The translations under genes were made by a program, and so were the position numbers. From assembly GCA_004194705.1 (NCBI GenBank), contig SADC01000181.1, positions 123,414 to 187,413 on the forward strand: a stretch of 64,000 nucleotides of DNA, in the 5' to 3' direction. This document shows, in pieces, positions 19,164 through 29,489 of the stretch (position 1 is the first letter of the stretch; every line of letters starts with the position of its first letter). The notes under the pieces were generated by a model. It made no database searches. It had not been told where the DNA came from and saw only the letters and a list, made by a program, of their open reading frames with translations. This DNA is from Ditylenchus dipsaci (lineage: Eukaryota; Nematoda; Chromadorea; Rhabditida; Anguinidae).

Positions 19164-21979
19164 TCAAAAACTCCAACCACATGCTTCGCAACGCCATGCG
19201 TTGCAGTCAAGTTCAGGACGCAACATTCCGAGAATTTTAGAGAGGGCTCGGTAGCAGTTGTCATGCACCACATCATAGCCACGGGAATATCTTCTCAGGT
19301 TCAGGAGTGTGTTTTTACTAGTGGCATATTGCCAGTCCCACGTGGCAAACCAAGAATGGTACTCTAGTCCTTCTCGATATGGGCTGACTTGGATTCCCGT
19401 TTCGTCGTTTTTCTCAAGGATATAACTGTAAAGGCATGAGATTGTAAGAGAAGTTAGACGGAAGAGCAAATAATAGCAATTATTTTCTGATGGTTTAAAA
19501 GAAATTGAGGAACCTCGACGAAATTTCGGGATTTATACTGAATTTAAATATTAGAACAGGACATGGACGTTTCGTCGTAAAACCGTTTCGCCGTAAGCCG
19601 TTTCGTCGTAAAATTGCTTTTGTAGTAGTAGACATTGTTTTCTTCCAGACTAACAGTTAATAGCTAGTTTTGGCTCTATTCCACCATGGGGGAGAGGGAG
19701 GGGGTTTGCCTTGGCCCTCCCTGTTGTTTTTTAGGTCTTTTAAGGCTTAGGCAAGGGTAGGCCGGCATATGTTAGGACGAGCTGAAACATACCCTTTACT
19801 CATCTTCAATTCCATTTTAACATACGCTGGCGTAAACTTGCCTAGATTTAAGCTTAAAAAATCATAATACCGTATTCTCTCTAATAGAACCACACTCTCT
19901 ATTTGAACCACACTCTCTAATAGAACCACACCCCTTAACACTCTCTCAAGCTGCGCCAATGGCCGTCTACCTCTAATGAATTGTGGAAGCCTCGAAAAAT
20001 CTATCGAAGAAGCTCATCACTGAGTCATTCAAATCGTGCGAAGTTTCCAATGCCATCGATAGATGTGAGGACGACGCCATCCACTGCTTCAAGAAAGTTT
20101 GGTCGGTCCCGAGTGGACGAGGCAAGGTGAAGGGCGCGCATGATAAAAAAAATTTGGCTGAGCTGATACGAGTAATCGATCTAGAGGAAGCGCAAGAGAA
20201 TGTGTTTAATTATAACGATATATCTCTAGAGTCTTAATGAGCTTTGGGACCTGTTCTGGTTTAGGGAACGGATATTTTTCAAGTCCATCAAGTTAATTAT
20301 GGTGATCATGGTGACCGTTAAATCCCCTTAATCAACATAATTACTCATTAAACTATTCCTATAGGTTATTGATATAACCATGACTGTCATAAAAATAATA
20401 TAAAATATGGTAAAAAGTGGACGTCCCCCCTAAATCAGAGCAAGTCCGAGTTTAGTTGTAAATAAAGAATTTATGAGTGTATGCTGCAATGCTTGAATAT
20501 CTTCAGAAGGTTGAACAATAGAACCACACTCTCTAATAAAACCACACCCCCAAGGGGGTTGAAAAATAGAACCACATGTGGTTCTATTAGAGAGAATACG
20601 GTAATAAAAAATTTAGCCGAAAGTAATTAATTATTTTAGCCGAAAGTAATTAAAGATTTAGCCAAAAGTAATTAAAAATCATTCGATTCTATTCAGAATT
20701 GTGTCCTAAGTACGATTTGACAATGTTAAAGAGCGACTTGGCTTACAGGAACCCCAGTTGTGGAGTAGTTTTGTATCCTGTAGAGCATCCAGGTGTAAAG
20801 AGGTGGTAGTACAGTCGACACTGTCTATAACGACGCTCTTTATAACGACTCGCTCTTTATAACGATCCAGAAAAAGTACCAAGAAAATGGTATTCAAGTG
20901 GTTATACCAACGCAGTGACGAGTTATGGGTAATCAGGTGGAAGTGCTTAGGTATTGGTATTTGTGTGGCGGTGGCAGATTGTAGTTCCTAAGTAGTGGTA
21001 TTTTGAAGGTAGTGCTCAGTCAACAGTACTCAAATTGCACATCAGACCATTAAAACCAAGTAATCGTCTACTTGGATCAAAATTTTTTTTTACTTTTTCG
21101 GGATCCAAAACCTGTTTTCTGGACTAATTCGGGCGTGCTGATGATGGTTTGATAGTAGTAAAATGGCGTTTAGTCGGTTTTTTTTAGTTTTGGTAAAATC
21201 GAGTTTTGGTGAAATCAATTATCTCTCAAAATTCACCCTACAAAACCTTATTTTACTATCATCAAACCATCTTCAGCATGAACGAGTTAGTCCAGAAAAC
21301 AGGTTTTATAACCCAAAAAACTTTAAGAAAATTCGATCCAAGTGGACGACCACTTGGTTATGTGGTGGTACATGTGAAAAATGTGGATTCAAATTTTAAT
21401 GAGAATCTTGATAAAAATGGTCTTAATAGTTTATATGTACAGCTCAAGTGACTAAAACGCCATAAAATTATTCACACATAAGCATCACGTTGTTTCCTAA
21501 TGCTAATAACTTTTGCGACGAAACGTCCCTTACGACGAAACGGCTTACGACGAAACGTCGCGTACCCTATTAGAACATACTGTTTTTAAATTTTTTTGAA
21601 ACCTATCAATCTTTCTGAAATTTTTATATCGCATCAGTTAATTTTTGCTTAGTTTTGCGGACAGGATGGTAGTGTGTTCAAATGCCTTTTGTGTGGTATT
21701 TCCATAGTAAACTCACTGGTTGTGAAGATTTGTTAGGACAAGAACCCCAACATGCGGGACCAAGTAAAAACGCCAAGCTGCTCTTTCCTTGAAGCAACGG
21801 TATTGAGTTACCCACTCACGTGGGTTATACTCCCATGATTTCATTGGCCTGTTTGGATTGGCATAGGCAGTCAACGATGAGATTGTATCAGAAGAGGAGC
21901 TGGAGAAGAGTTCACCTGGTTCAATGCACAACAGAAGAAAAAAACTAATCAGTGAGAATGGCAGTTGAAGTAATTTCAT
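19164..21979 (-). CDS. secreted protein, possible NlpC/P60- or LRAT-like fold (intact copy)
   Basis: Exon 1 is 21717-21979 (ATG at 21979, donor CCA|GTGAGT). Exon 2 is 19164-19425 (acceptor TTTACAG, TGA stop). Phases fit (2+1) and the product is 174 residues. Residues 1-24 form a signal peptide (MKLLQLPFSLISFFLLL). A Trp/Tyr-rich domain follows. HVGVLV (His76) and later VVHDNCYRALSKILG (Cys145) have the order and look of circularly permuted NlpC/P60-type enzymes such as LRAT and PPPDE proteins. Activity is not shown. The tail holds further Cys (DCNAWRCEACGWSF). The 2.3-kb intron carries a Mutator-like element with a Tigger element inside it. Copies at 55.6-57.75 and 63.3-64 kb are broken. Confidence 0.7.
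19870..20601. mobile_element. Tigger-type element, word AGAACCACAC
   Basis: TA at 19868-19869 and 20602-20603. Termini CCGTATTCTCTCTAATAG and its inverse. AACCACACTCTCTAATAG words are repeated three times on the left and twice on the right. The second copy of the host element (56290-56310) lacks it and shows the single TA, an empty site. It encodes a C-terminal transposase remnant on the plus strand. Confidence 0.85.
19983..20237 (+). pseudogene. C-terminal fragment of a Tigger/pogo transposase
   Basis: An 84-codon open frame reads LITESFKSCEVSNAIDRCED then DAIHCFKKVW. The I..SFK.C..SNA.D..EDD pattern is typical of the last 60-80 residues of Tigger transposases, after the DDE domain. The frame opens at TTG, so it is the tail of a longer lost frame. 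No DDE domain is present. Confidence 0.6.
21056..21357. repeat. palindromic MITE family F
   Basis: Arms share GATCC(A)AAACCTGTTTTCTGG, GATGGTTTGATAGTAGTAAAA and their inverses. The outer end is CCAAGTGGACGACCACTTGG or a close variant. About 300 bp, non-coding. Confidence 0.65.
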
Positions 21980-22440
21980 GAGAGCTTGAGACTGAGCCTT
22001 CTGAAACTAGAAAGTTACAGTCCAAAAAATTTGTTTCTGATATTTTATTAATTTAAATCAATAAACCAAAATGAAAATTGTCCAAGTTTGAAAATTTTGG
22101 ATTAGGTTTCCCAGATTCATTTTTAAAATAAAATTCAACCTCGAAAAAACTAAAATGCAAGAATAGTTCGAAAAGGCAGATTAAATAAACAAATTCCTAA
22201 AAACTGTTGTTGCAATTTGATCTCAGCATAAATAAACAACAAGACAATTTCTGTGACTAATGAATTTGGCTAAAAATACTTTGGTTGAAGCGTCTTTTTT
22301 GACCCGTTTTCAAAATTAAGTCCTGTCATATCGAGACCTTGCCATCGACAATGGCGAAAATAATTTAATTAGCAGTATCGTGTTAGCAGCCCGTGTTCCG
22401 CATTTGTCCAATTTTCAAGGCTTAATGTGCTAAATCAAAT
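21980..22440. other. upstream region of the secreted gene, no other gene
   Basis: AT-rich 5-prime flank of the minus-strand secreted gene. It is conserved with 57.75-58.2 kb (for example GTTGAAGCGTCTTTTTTGACCC, GCCATCGACAATGGCG). No element recognised. Confidence 0.4.
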
Positions 22441-22509
22441 CTTATTGCTCAATTCTTGCCGATGCGAATATTTTGAAAGGCGGGTACCAAGTCAATTTTA
22501 AAAAAATTA

Positions 22510-23065
22510 TTTTGAAAAAAGCCAGTGAGTTACAGTGGAAAAAATGCGGAGCAGAAGGTTTATTCCGGCTAGAGTACAAAAATTTTTTTATATCGTATCG
22601 ATATTTTATTGTATTTGCAGATAGAGTCAAACCTCGATAAGCCGACATCCCCAAAAGTTCGTTCCAGCCTTGGGTCCGACACTTTTTTTAGCCCAATCTG
22701 GAAAGCTATTTCCAGTTCTGTTTTTACGGTCTGGTCGAAAATATCGTCAGGATTCCGATTTTGCCGATCGTTTTTTAAAAATCTTGCGATTTCATCATTA
22801 AAAAAGTAAAACTTAGAAAAAAAAGTAAAAAAAAAAAAGTAAAAACCGAGGTTTTACTTTTTTTAACCCAAATTTTGTTTTCTTTTCAAAACACGATTGA
22901 AAAAATCAGAATCCTGACGATATTTTCGACCAGACCGTAAAAACAGAACTGGAAATAGCTTTCAAAAATTGGATTAAAAAAAGTGTCGGACCCAAGGCTG
23001 GAACAAACTTTTGGGGATGCCTTATCGAGGTACGACTGTATGCCTTGTAGCTGTTGGTTCCATGT
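22510..23065 (+). pseudogene. EMRE intron end and exon-2 start, split by a MITE
   Basis: 22510-22623 matches the 3-prime part of the EMRE intron and the acceptor (TTTGCAGATA). 23039-23065 continues the exon (TGCC...TAGCTGTTGGTTCCATGTA). Between them lies the 22624-23038 MITE. The exon is then cut off by a Tigger end at 23067. Non-functional. Confidence 0.75.
22624..23038. mobile_element. pogo-like MITE with long inverted ends
   Basis: TA target copies at 22622-22623 and 23039-23040. Outer ends contain GTCAAACCTCGATAAGCCG and a mutated inverse. Inner parts carry CCCCAAAAGTTCGTTCCAGCC and GGGTCCGACACTTTTTTT and their inverses, giving arms of about 170 bp. It landed three bases into EMRE exon 2. 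The same insertion is at 61127-61539, so this exon copy was duplicated after the hit. Confidence 0.82.
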
Positions 23066-23066
23066 A

Positions 23067-24022
23067 CAGTCAACTCCCGATTTAGTGTACACCCTGGGGA
23101 CCAGCTTCAGCTGTACACTAAATCAGAGCATATATTCAAAAATTCATTTAACTGTACACTAAATCAAGAGAGAAACATTGCTTTTATTTAATCAAACAAA
23201 AGTTGCAACAAACAATTAAGAGTTAACACCAAAATGATCAGGGAGGTTTTTTTGTTTATCTTCCTCGAGCGTTCTTTGGCCAGCAAGTTATCAAATTTGT
23301 CGCACATTTGGAGCAGAGCTGGATCTTTGAAGTTCTCCTCCATGTAGCGTTGAAAGACCTTGAATCCTGCGGTTACTTCTCGGTTGGTGACTTGCAACTT
23401 CAGCTCTTTTTTAACCTCCATCAGATCGCCGTCGCTAAAGATAAGTCTTTTGAGAAGCTAAACAAACCAGACACTTACCTGTCCACATTCAACTCTTCCA
23501 CGTTCGCTGTTGAGACATCCGCTGCTATCTCGGCAAGAGTGAGTGTTTCCCTGGTTGCAAGTTGATCATCCACAGCCAGGTATTAGACAGCCAAGTATTA
23601 GAGACCAAATTTAGCGCATGCAGTACTGCCCAAAGAGTGTTCAGTTCATCATCGTCTTCCGGCGGTTTCTCTGGTTCTGCTGGCTGAATACAAAAGCTAT
23701 GGCCCCCACAAGAAATAGAAAACTGACCTCAACGTTCTTGATATATCCTGCCTTTTGGAAGCAGTTAACCAGCGTCTTAGGCTTCACATCGTGCCAGGAT
23801 CTTCAGAAAAACCGATCTTACCGCCAGAAGAGGAACTGACATCAGAGAGCTCTCATTTCTTGCGGCTTTAAACCACCGCAAGACCGACTTTTCCAGATCT
23901 GCATGCTTGTCCGCTTTCAGATGAGCTCGCTTTGCGCTGCAGACTACGTCGATTGCATAGAGAATCGAATCCTTGTTACCCACGATGTTCTTGACTGTCG
24001 AACGCGGCATTCCAAATTGCAT
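23067..24022 (-). pseudogene. Tigger/pogo element with internally deleted transposase
   Basis: Left terminus CAGTCAACTCCCGATTTAGT after TA at 23065-23066, with GTACACTAAATCAGAG words repeated inward. Minus-strand coding remnants follow: FGMPRSTVKNIVGNKDSILY and ADLEKSVLRWFKAARNE (24022-23840) match the two HTH segments of Tigger transposases; CEVKPKTLVNCFQKAGYI (about 23790-23735) and LTLAEIAADVSTANVEELN (about 23540-23480) match the region after the DDE domain. The DDE domain is missing. The element is truncated on the right by the foldback starting at 24027. Confidence 0.7.
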
Positions 24023-24026
24023 TCCA

Positions 24027-24886
24027 GTATAGAATTACCCCCCCCACGGGGACTGATCAGATCAAAGAGATAACATCATATTCGTGTTTCTCGACCCCGA
24101 TTTCATGAGAAAGCCGGCTGTTTTTTTGGTTCTGAGAAAAAAAATTTTTTCGAACCACAGGGGGGGGGTATCATGGTTTTGAGTCAAAATTTGAAAAATT
24201 TGAATTGGCGCCTTTTGAATTTTAAAGGGAATAAGGGCTGTATTGGGAGGGGAAGGGAATAAAAAAGGGCAACTTTTATGGCAGAACGTTAAAAGTTCAA
24301 AATTTTTGTATTCTTCGCCTGCCTCACCATGTTTTTCAACTGGGCCGTGGCAAAAAGAGACTCTATATGCATTTTATGGTCAAGAGTACTTCTCGGAATC
24401 ATGTCTAAGGTAAGTGCGTGCGCGCATCTCTAACTCTCAAGCCCCTGCGCCCCCTTCGGGACGCAGGGGGCTTGGGGGCTTGGAGTTGAGATGCGCACAC
24501 CCACATACCTTAGACACAAATCACTCGAAAGTGACTCTGGATGCATGAAAAAGCATGCATACCAGAGTTTATTTATGCGGTAGGCCCCAGTATTCAAAAC
24601 TATGTTAAACATCTTCTTGTTAGTGGGCCCTGAGTCATTAGTGGCCCCTTTTATTCCCTTCCCCTCCCTATACAGCCCTTAATGCTTCTAAAATTCAAAA
24701 GGCGCCAATTCAAATTTTTCAAATTATGACTAAAAAACCATGATACCCCCCCCTGTGGATCGAAATTTTTTTTTCTCAGAACCAAAAAAACAGCCGGCTT
24801 TCTCATGAAATTGGGGTCGAGAAACACGCATATGATGTTATCTCTTCGATCTGATCAGTCCCCGTGGGGGGGGCTGGATTCTATAC
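24027..24886. mobile_element. foldback element with C-run ends and hairpin core
   Basis: Ends GTATAGAATTACCCCCCCCA and the inverse of GTATAGAATCCAGCCCCCCC. Arms share GGGGACTGATCAGATC, GTTATCTC.., AGAAAGCCGGCTGT, CCATGGTTTTGAGTCA-like and GGCGCCTTTTGAATTTT blocks. The hairpin core is at 24340-24625. No TSD was recognised. The left end abuts the Tigger transposase remnant. Confidence 0.65.
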
Positions 24887-25315
24887 TCAAGCCGGGGCCC
24901 TGACTTTGACCTGGGGGAACTTCGATGATATATTTTTTTCTGCATATTCTTGTAGAGCGTGCCCAAGTTTGCGGCAAATAAAAGTAAATTCACGGCAAAA
25001 AAAAAGTATGATGCATGAAGATATCCTGGTATCAATTAAAACGTTCGAAGGGTTTAGTTTGGTTTGGTTAATCTACAACAACTGTGTTTCTTTGAGCGTC
25101 CATGCTCACCCGAAAATCCTCCATTAATAAATTCAGCGTTATTGACTTCCAAAACAACATTCATAATTAGAATAAAGTTGCGGCAGAAAAAAGGCAAATT
25201 TACGCCAGAAAAAGTGACTTCGTAGCAAGAAAAAGAAAATTTGCGGCAAAAAATAGTAAATTTACAACAAAAAAAGAGTAATTGCGGCTGTAAATATTAT
25301 AAACTAGGAACAACA
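24887..25315. repeat. pogo-like end and GCGGCAAA word array
   Basis: Starts with the GGGCCCTGACTTTGACCTGG.. end known also at 31.55, 48.05 (inverted) and 61.79 kb. It then has words such as TTGCGGCAAATAAAAGTAAA and, at 25180-25280, GCGGCAGAAAAAAGGCAAAT. It finishes at AACAACAGGCGCCTATCGGC. No coding sequence. Confidence 0.5.
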
Positions 25316-25349
25316 GGCGCCTATCGGCGCCTCTATCTGCTGATTGAGG

Positions 25350-25905
25350 GCTATCCACGTAGTTTAGGACCTATCCTGGTGGTTCGGGCCACATTCTGGT
25401 ATTTCGAGCCCCCATCCTGGTGGTTGGGTGGTATCCGGTGGTATACACGTCGTTTAGGCCCATCCTGCTGATTGAGGGCTATTCACGTGGTTTGGAACCC
25501 ATTCTGCTGGTTCGGGCAGCATCCCGGGGTTTGGGCCACATTCTGGTGGTTCGGGCCCGATCCTGGTGGTTGGGGGTGTTCACGTGGTTCAGGCCCGATC
25601 CTGGTGGTTGGGGGCAACTTTCTTGTGGTTTTGGCCCCATCCTGGTGTTTCGAGAGGGAGAAAGTGTGCGCTCACGTCACTTGGACCCCATCCTGGTGAT
25701 TTTGGCCCTATCTGGTGGTGTGAGCCAAAACCTGGCAATTCGGAGCGGGTCCTGTTTGTTAAGTTACTTTAATGGTGTTTCGGGCCCATCATGGTGGTTG
25801 GGGGGTACCTACGTCGTTTGGGCCCATCCTGATGGTTCAGGCCTTATCTGGTGGTGTGAGCCATATCCTGGTGGTTCGAACTCGGTCCTGATGGTTCGGG
25901 TACTT
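25350..25905. repeat. degenerate minisatellite, word ATCCTGGTGGTTCGGGCC
   Basis: About 15-16 imperfect units of 30-40 bp built on TCCTGGTGGTT(C/G)GGGCC. The region is GC-richer than its surroundings. It reads open in three frames on the plus strand, but the proteins are only translated repeat. An inverted, nearly identical copy is at 46.80-47.36 kb, extended to 47.5 kb. Confidence 0.75.
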
Positions 25906-25921
25906 TGCTGGTCTTAACTCC

Positions 25922-26150
25922 AAGGCTGGTCTCAACTCCATCTCAACTCCAAGCCCCCTACGCCCCCTCCGGGGGCGCAGGGGGCTTGGAGTTGAGATGC
26001 GCACACCCACATATCTTAGACACAAATCACTCGAAAGTGACTCTGGATGCATGAAAAAGCATGCATGCCAGAGTTTATTGATACGGTAGGCCCCAGTATT
26101 CAAAACTTTGTTCAACATGTTCTTGTTAGTGGGCCCTGTGTGATTATTGG
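25922..26150. repeat. foldback core copy 3
   Basis: Has CTCAACTCCAAGCCCCCTAC, the CCCCCTCCGGGGGCGCAGG centre, and the GATGCATGAAAAAGCATGC hairpin. The left stem is partly replaced by the minisatellite junction. An inverted copy is at 46.53-46.77 kb. Confidence 0.6.
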
Positions 26151-26156
26151 CCCCTT

Positions 26157-26436
26157 TTATTTTATCCCCTCGGGAGTACCAATGCCCAATGGTACTCCCA
26201 TTATGATAACAGGTGGGAATTGATGGTTATCCACTAGAGTTTCAATGGGTATTAGAGGGGGTATTGGTAACCCGGTGGAAAATAAGTGAGAACTGGCTGG
26301 AAAGCCATTGGGAATTGAGTGGTAACCCAGATGGGATTTGATGGGAACCCAGATAAAAAAGTGGTTTTCCGACATGAATTCGAACTTTCGACACTTTAGG
26401 CCGCTGAAGCACTACCACTTGACCACCACGTCGTTT
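26157..26436 (-). mobile_element. tRNA-derived SINE
   Basis: On the minus strand a tRNA-like head holds an A-box (TGGTCAAGTGG, plus 26415-26425) and a B-box (GTTCGAATTC, plus 26386-26395) at normal pol III spacing. A roughly 210-bp unrelated body follows, ending in a GATAAAATAAAA-type tail near 26157. It is GC-richer than its surroundings. It is not a tRNA gene: the acceptor stem does not close and the body is fused. Confidence 0.65.
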
Positions 26437-26700
26437 CTAATACTTTACGTTAGACTTCGACCAAAAAGATACCACACAATTTTCGAAATTTTACCTGACT
26501 CGCCAGTTTTTTGAAGTTAATATCTTGTAAAACAAGCTTTATCACGTTTTTTTAACTCATTTTAATGGCCTGGTGACAGATGAGGACTAGAAAAGGCAGA
26601 CAAGACATTTGAAGATATATTTTAGCAGTTGTTGCTTTTGCTTGAGAATTTTGTCGTTAAATTATTGCAGCCCGTCATCTGCATCTCGTCATGTGCAAAC
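26437..26700. other. no gene recognised
   Basis: AT-rich spacer between the SINE and the next word-array element. Nothing recognised. Confidence 0.35.
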
Positions 26701-26714
26701 GGAAAATTGAATAT

Positions 26715-27480
26715 TGATAGTACATGACCGTCATTGAATTTCCGACATCAACAGCTGCAACATTTCACAACTAGACATTTTCAGACACTTCTTTTACATA
26801 TCATACAAATTTAGACCGACATTTGTAATCTGTAAATTTGTAGACTGACAATGACAGACTATTCATTTGAGGAAGCAGCATTTTCAGAACAAAATTTTCA
26901 AACCCATATTTACATATGCAACATTTGCCGACCGAATTTTGCAGACGCGACATTTGCAGACTGAGATTGGTTCTTTAACGGGGAAGGAAGACAGTTACAT
27001 CTATTTTTTGACATGGTTTTCCACGTTTATGTTGCTATCTCCATGAAAAAATTATAAGTTTCTCGTTACTGCAACATATATAAGTCTGCAAAAGTCGCGT
27101 CTGCGAATGTGGGTCTGCAAATGTCGCATCTGTGGATGGGGAGCTGCCAATGTCGCTTCTGTAGATGTGGGTCTGCAAAAGTCGCGTCTACTTATGTCGG
27201 TATGCAAGTGTCGCGTCTGCAATTGTCGTATCTGTAAATGTCAACATGTGAAAACAACTTTTTAAATGTATAGTCTGTAAATCACAATACACAAATTTGA
27301 ATCTGCAAAATGTTACAACTGTTAGTGTCGCATAGGAAATGTCGTAATGAAAATGTAAAGCCACAAATTTCAGACTGCATATCTCGCATCTGCAAGGTTT
27401 ATATCTGCAAATGTCGCTATGGTAATGCGTAATTGAACATAACCGATCGCAAATGTCGAATAGATAATAAAACAATTTGC
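26715..27480. repeat. inverted word-array element, word GACATTTGCAGAC
   Basis: 26740-26965 has words such as CGACATTTGCAGAC and TTGCCGACCG. 27075-27470 has the inverse (GTCTGCAAATGTCGC(A/G)TCTG) about a dozen times. The two arrays flank a roughly 100-bp unrelated centre. Termini and TSD were not resolved. Same architecture as the 9-bp-TSD elements. Confidence 0.6.
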
Positions 27481-27905
27481 GAATTAAGATCCGTACTTGT
27501 TAGCCCTCATCGGTCACCAGGACACTTTAATGATTCGAGGAAGCTATTAACAATGAAATGGCTAAATTTAACAATTATATTAGATACATTGAATATTTTG
27601 TAGTCAATTTAACTTGCTGATTCATGCAGCATGGCAACAAAATTGTATTTATCAAACCACTTCTTTCTTTCTTTTTTAAGTGGTCCTGAAAAGTTGTTGT
27701 TTGTTTCCATAATGAGAAAATCTGAAGAGCTGCTCACTGGTCACGGAAGTTGAAGACGCTGAAAGGTATCGACGCGCAGCCTTGAAGATAACAGGGAAGT
27801 ACTTTTTGTCATTCTTTATATACCAAACGAAAGCTTAGATTCCAAGCTATCTTCTACCATGATGTAACAAAAATTATTTTATTATCGTGACAAAATTAAG
27901 TGTGA
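27481..27905. other. no gene recognised
   Basis: AT-rich sequence. The AAAGCTTAGATTCCAAGCTATCTTCTAC patch is inverted at about 28018-28050, so the region belongs to the arms around the next MITE. No gene. Confidence 0.35.
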
Positions 27906-27908
27906 TGT

Positions 27909-28155
27909 CTAGGGTAGTCGAGATCCAGGTCGAGGTACCTCGACCTGGACCTCGACCAGCCTCCAACTTTTGTTCTGTCACATACATTTTTGTTACATCA
28001 ATAATATAGTTTCCGAAGTAGAAGATAGCTCAGAATCAAAGCTTTCGTTTGGTATACGAAGAGTGACAAAAACTATAGAAAAAATTTGCTTCAATCAACA
28101 AAAAAGTTTGAAAAAACATGAGCTCGACCTCGACTCGCCTATGTGATCGAGGGGT
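27909..28155. repeat. CGAGGT-word MITE, second copy
   Basis: GTAGTCGAGATCCAGGTCGA with its inverse directly after it (TCGACCTGGACCTCGACC), then GAGCTCGACCTCGACTCGCC at the right end. Related to 6785-7085. Confidence 0.5.
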
Positions 28156-28674
28156 AACACGCGGATGTCATGTGAAACGAATTTTTTTTTCAGTTTCGGG
28201 ACTAAACGAATTTAAACGCATTTTTGTGATTTTGGGATAATTCCGGGATTTTTGGAATGTAATCCGGTGGGATTTGGGATTTCGGACTCTAAAACTTTGG
28301 GACTTGGGATTGGGCTTTCCAAAATTTTTGAGATTCCAATCCCGGGAATCCCATAGGATTCCAATCCTACGCCCAAGTATACTATTGACTGTTTCTCATT
28401 CTTTCTCCTTCTACAAGCAACGAGTTGTAAAAAGCAACAAAATTTAGATTAATTCCTCTGCTATGCAAAAATTGAGTTAATGAGTTGAAATAGAAATTTC
28501 GCAAATTTTTTTTCGCAGTTTGTCATCAAAGAGGAATGCGTTACATTTATTTCATATGCTATCTGCTGTTCTACCAAAAACCTAAACGATAATCATGGAC
28601 CACACGTTATTTATTAGACTGTAAAATAGATCTCTTAGCTAATAACTCCACAAAACCTCTAGTTATTTGCTTAC

Positions 28675-28800
28675 GGCCACGGACAATCCCCTGCCGCGCC
28701 AATTCCCTGCCGGGGCCAATTCCCTACCAAACTATTTCCTGCCGGACAGTTCGCTACCGGGACAATTTCCTGCCGTGCCGATTCCCTGCCGGGAAAATAT
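28675..28800. repeat. word-array transposon end, word CAATTCCCTGCCGGG
   Basis: GGCCACGGACAATCCCCTGC begins the array and fits the GGG..C..GAC skeleton of the Mutator-like ends. Six or seven words related to CAATTCCCTGCCGGGGC follow. No right partner was found. Confidence 0.5.
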
Positions 28801-28911
28801 ACTAAAAAACCATATTCGATCGATTTCTCATATTAAAAAAGCAAAAACTCCCATTAACGTAGCCATATTTTCAAAAAAAGTTCAAGTCAATGGAAGTTTT
28901 TACTTTTTTAA

Positions 28912-29073
28912 AGGACCATGGCTTTTGCACCCAGAGACATGTGCAAAATTTGAATTGGCGGGGGACACTTCTCTTTCGTTTGAGTCGTTTGAAATGACTC
29001 CAAAGAGTACAGTGCGAGACGAAAGAGAAGTGTCCCCCGCCAATTATAAATTGCGCGCAGAATCCATGGTCCT
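28912..29073. mobile_element. TTAA-type palindromic MITE, second copy
   Basis: TTAA at 28908-28911 and TTGA (mutated) at 29074-29077. Ends AGGACCATGGCTTTTGC and the inverse. Centre GACGAAAGAGAAGTGTCCCC with its inverse. Same family as 13542-13733. Confidence 0.75.
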
Positions 29074-29261
29074 TTGAAGTCAAAAGCTTTTTCTTTCACT
29101 AAAACGATCGGCAAAATCGGAATCCTGACGATATTTGCAGCCAGACTTTCAAAACAGAACTAGGAAAAAATTTTTAAAAAATCGAGTTAAAAAAGTGTAA
29201 GATCCTAGACGCACGGCTTTTCAAATCGCCCGAAAGTGTGTCATTTAGCTTTTTAGACGTG

Positions 29262-29352
29262 TCTGCATGGCGCAGTGGGTAAAGCTCTTCGTCACACCAT
29301 TTACATAGCAAAATAGGCTATTTTCCTCGGGGTCACGAGTTCGCAATTTTTT
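29262..29352 (+). repeat. tRNA-like SINE head fragment
   Basis: GCATGGCGCAGTGGGTAAAG has a good pol III A-box (TGGCGCAGTGG). CACGAGTTCGCAA about 60 bp on resembles a B-box. The acceptor ends do not pair, so it is a decayed SINE head or tRNA relic rather than a gene. Confidence 0.4.
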
Positions 29353-29489
29353 TGACAAAATTTAATTTTTTTGATCAGAAATTGTTCAGTTATGCTTGTC
29401 TTATCGTGTTGTGCAGAAAAAATGGGGTCGGGAGGTGATTTCGGGTCACTTTTCAAAAAATACGAGTATGGGGGAACCAAAGTAGAACC

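Larger units (their letters stand above)
19558..21567. mobile_element. Mutator-like element, word CGTTTCGTCGTAAG, in an intron
   Basis: 9-bp TSD TATTAGAAC at 19549-19557 and 21568-21576. Ends AGGACATGGACGTTTCGTCG and the inverse of GGGTACGCGACGTTTCGTCG, each followed by two further CCGTTTCG(T/C)CGTAAG words. The paralogous intron at about 63706-63716 lacks the element and has one copy of the target, giving an empty site. The 55987-57344 copy shares the insertion, so the insertion predates that duplication. Interior: a Tigger element, a broken pogo-like MITE end (20810-20870) and a family-F palindrome (21056-21357). Confidence 0.85.

Noticed and set aside
25420..25917. 165-codon Trp/Gly-rich frame
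   Set aside because: Lies in the TCCTGGTGGTT minisatellite and is open in several frames; the inverted copy shows the same by-product.
29262..29352. functional tRNA gene
   Set aside because: A-box is good but acceptor arms do not pair and the B-box is imperfect; better called a SINE relic.
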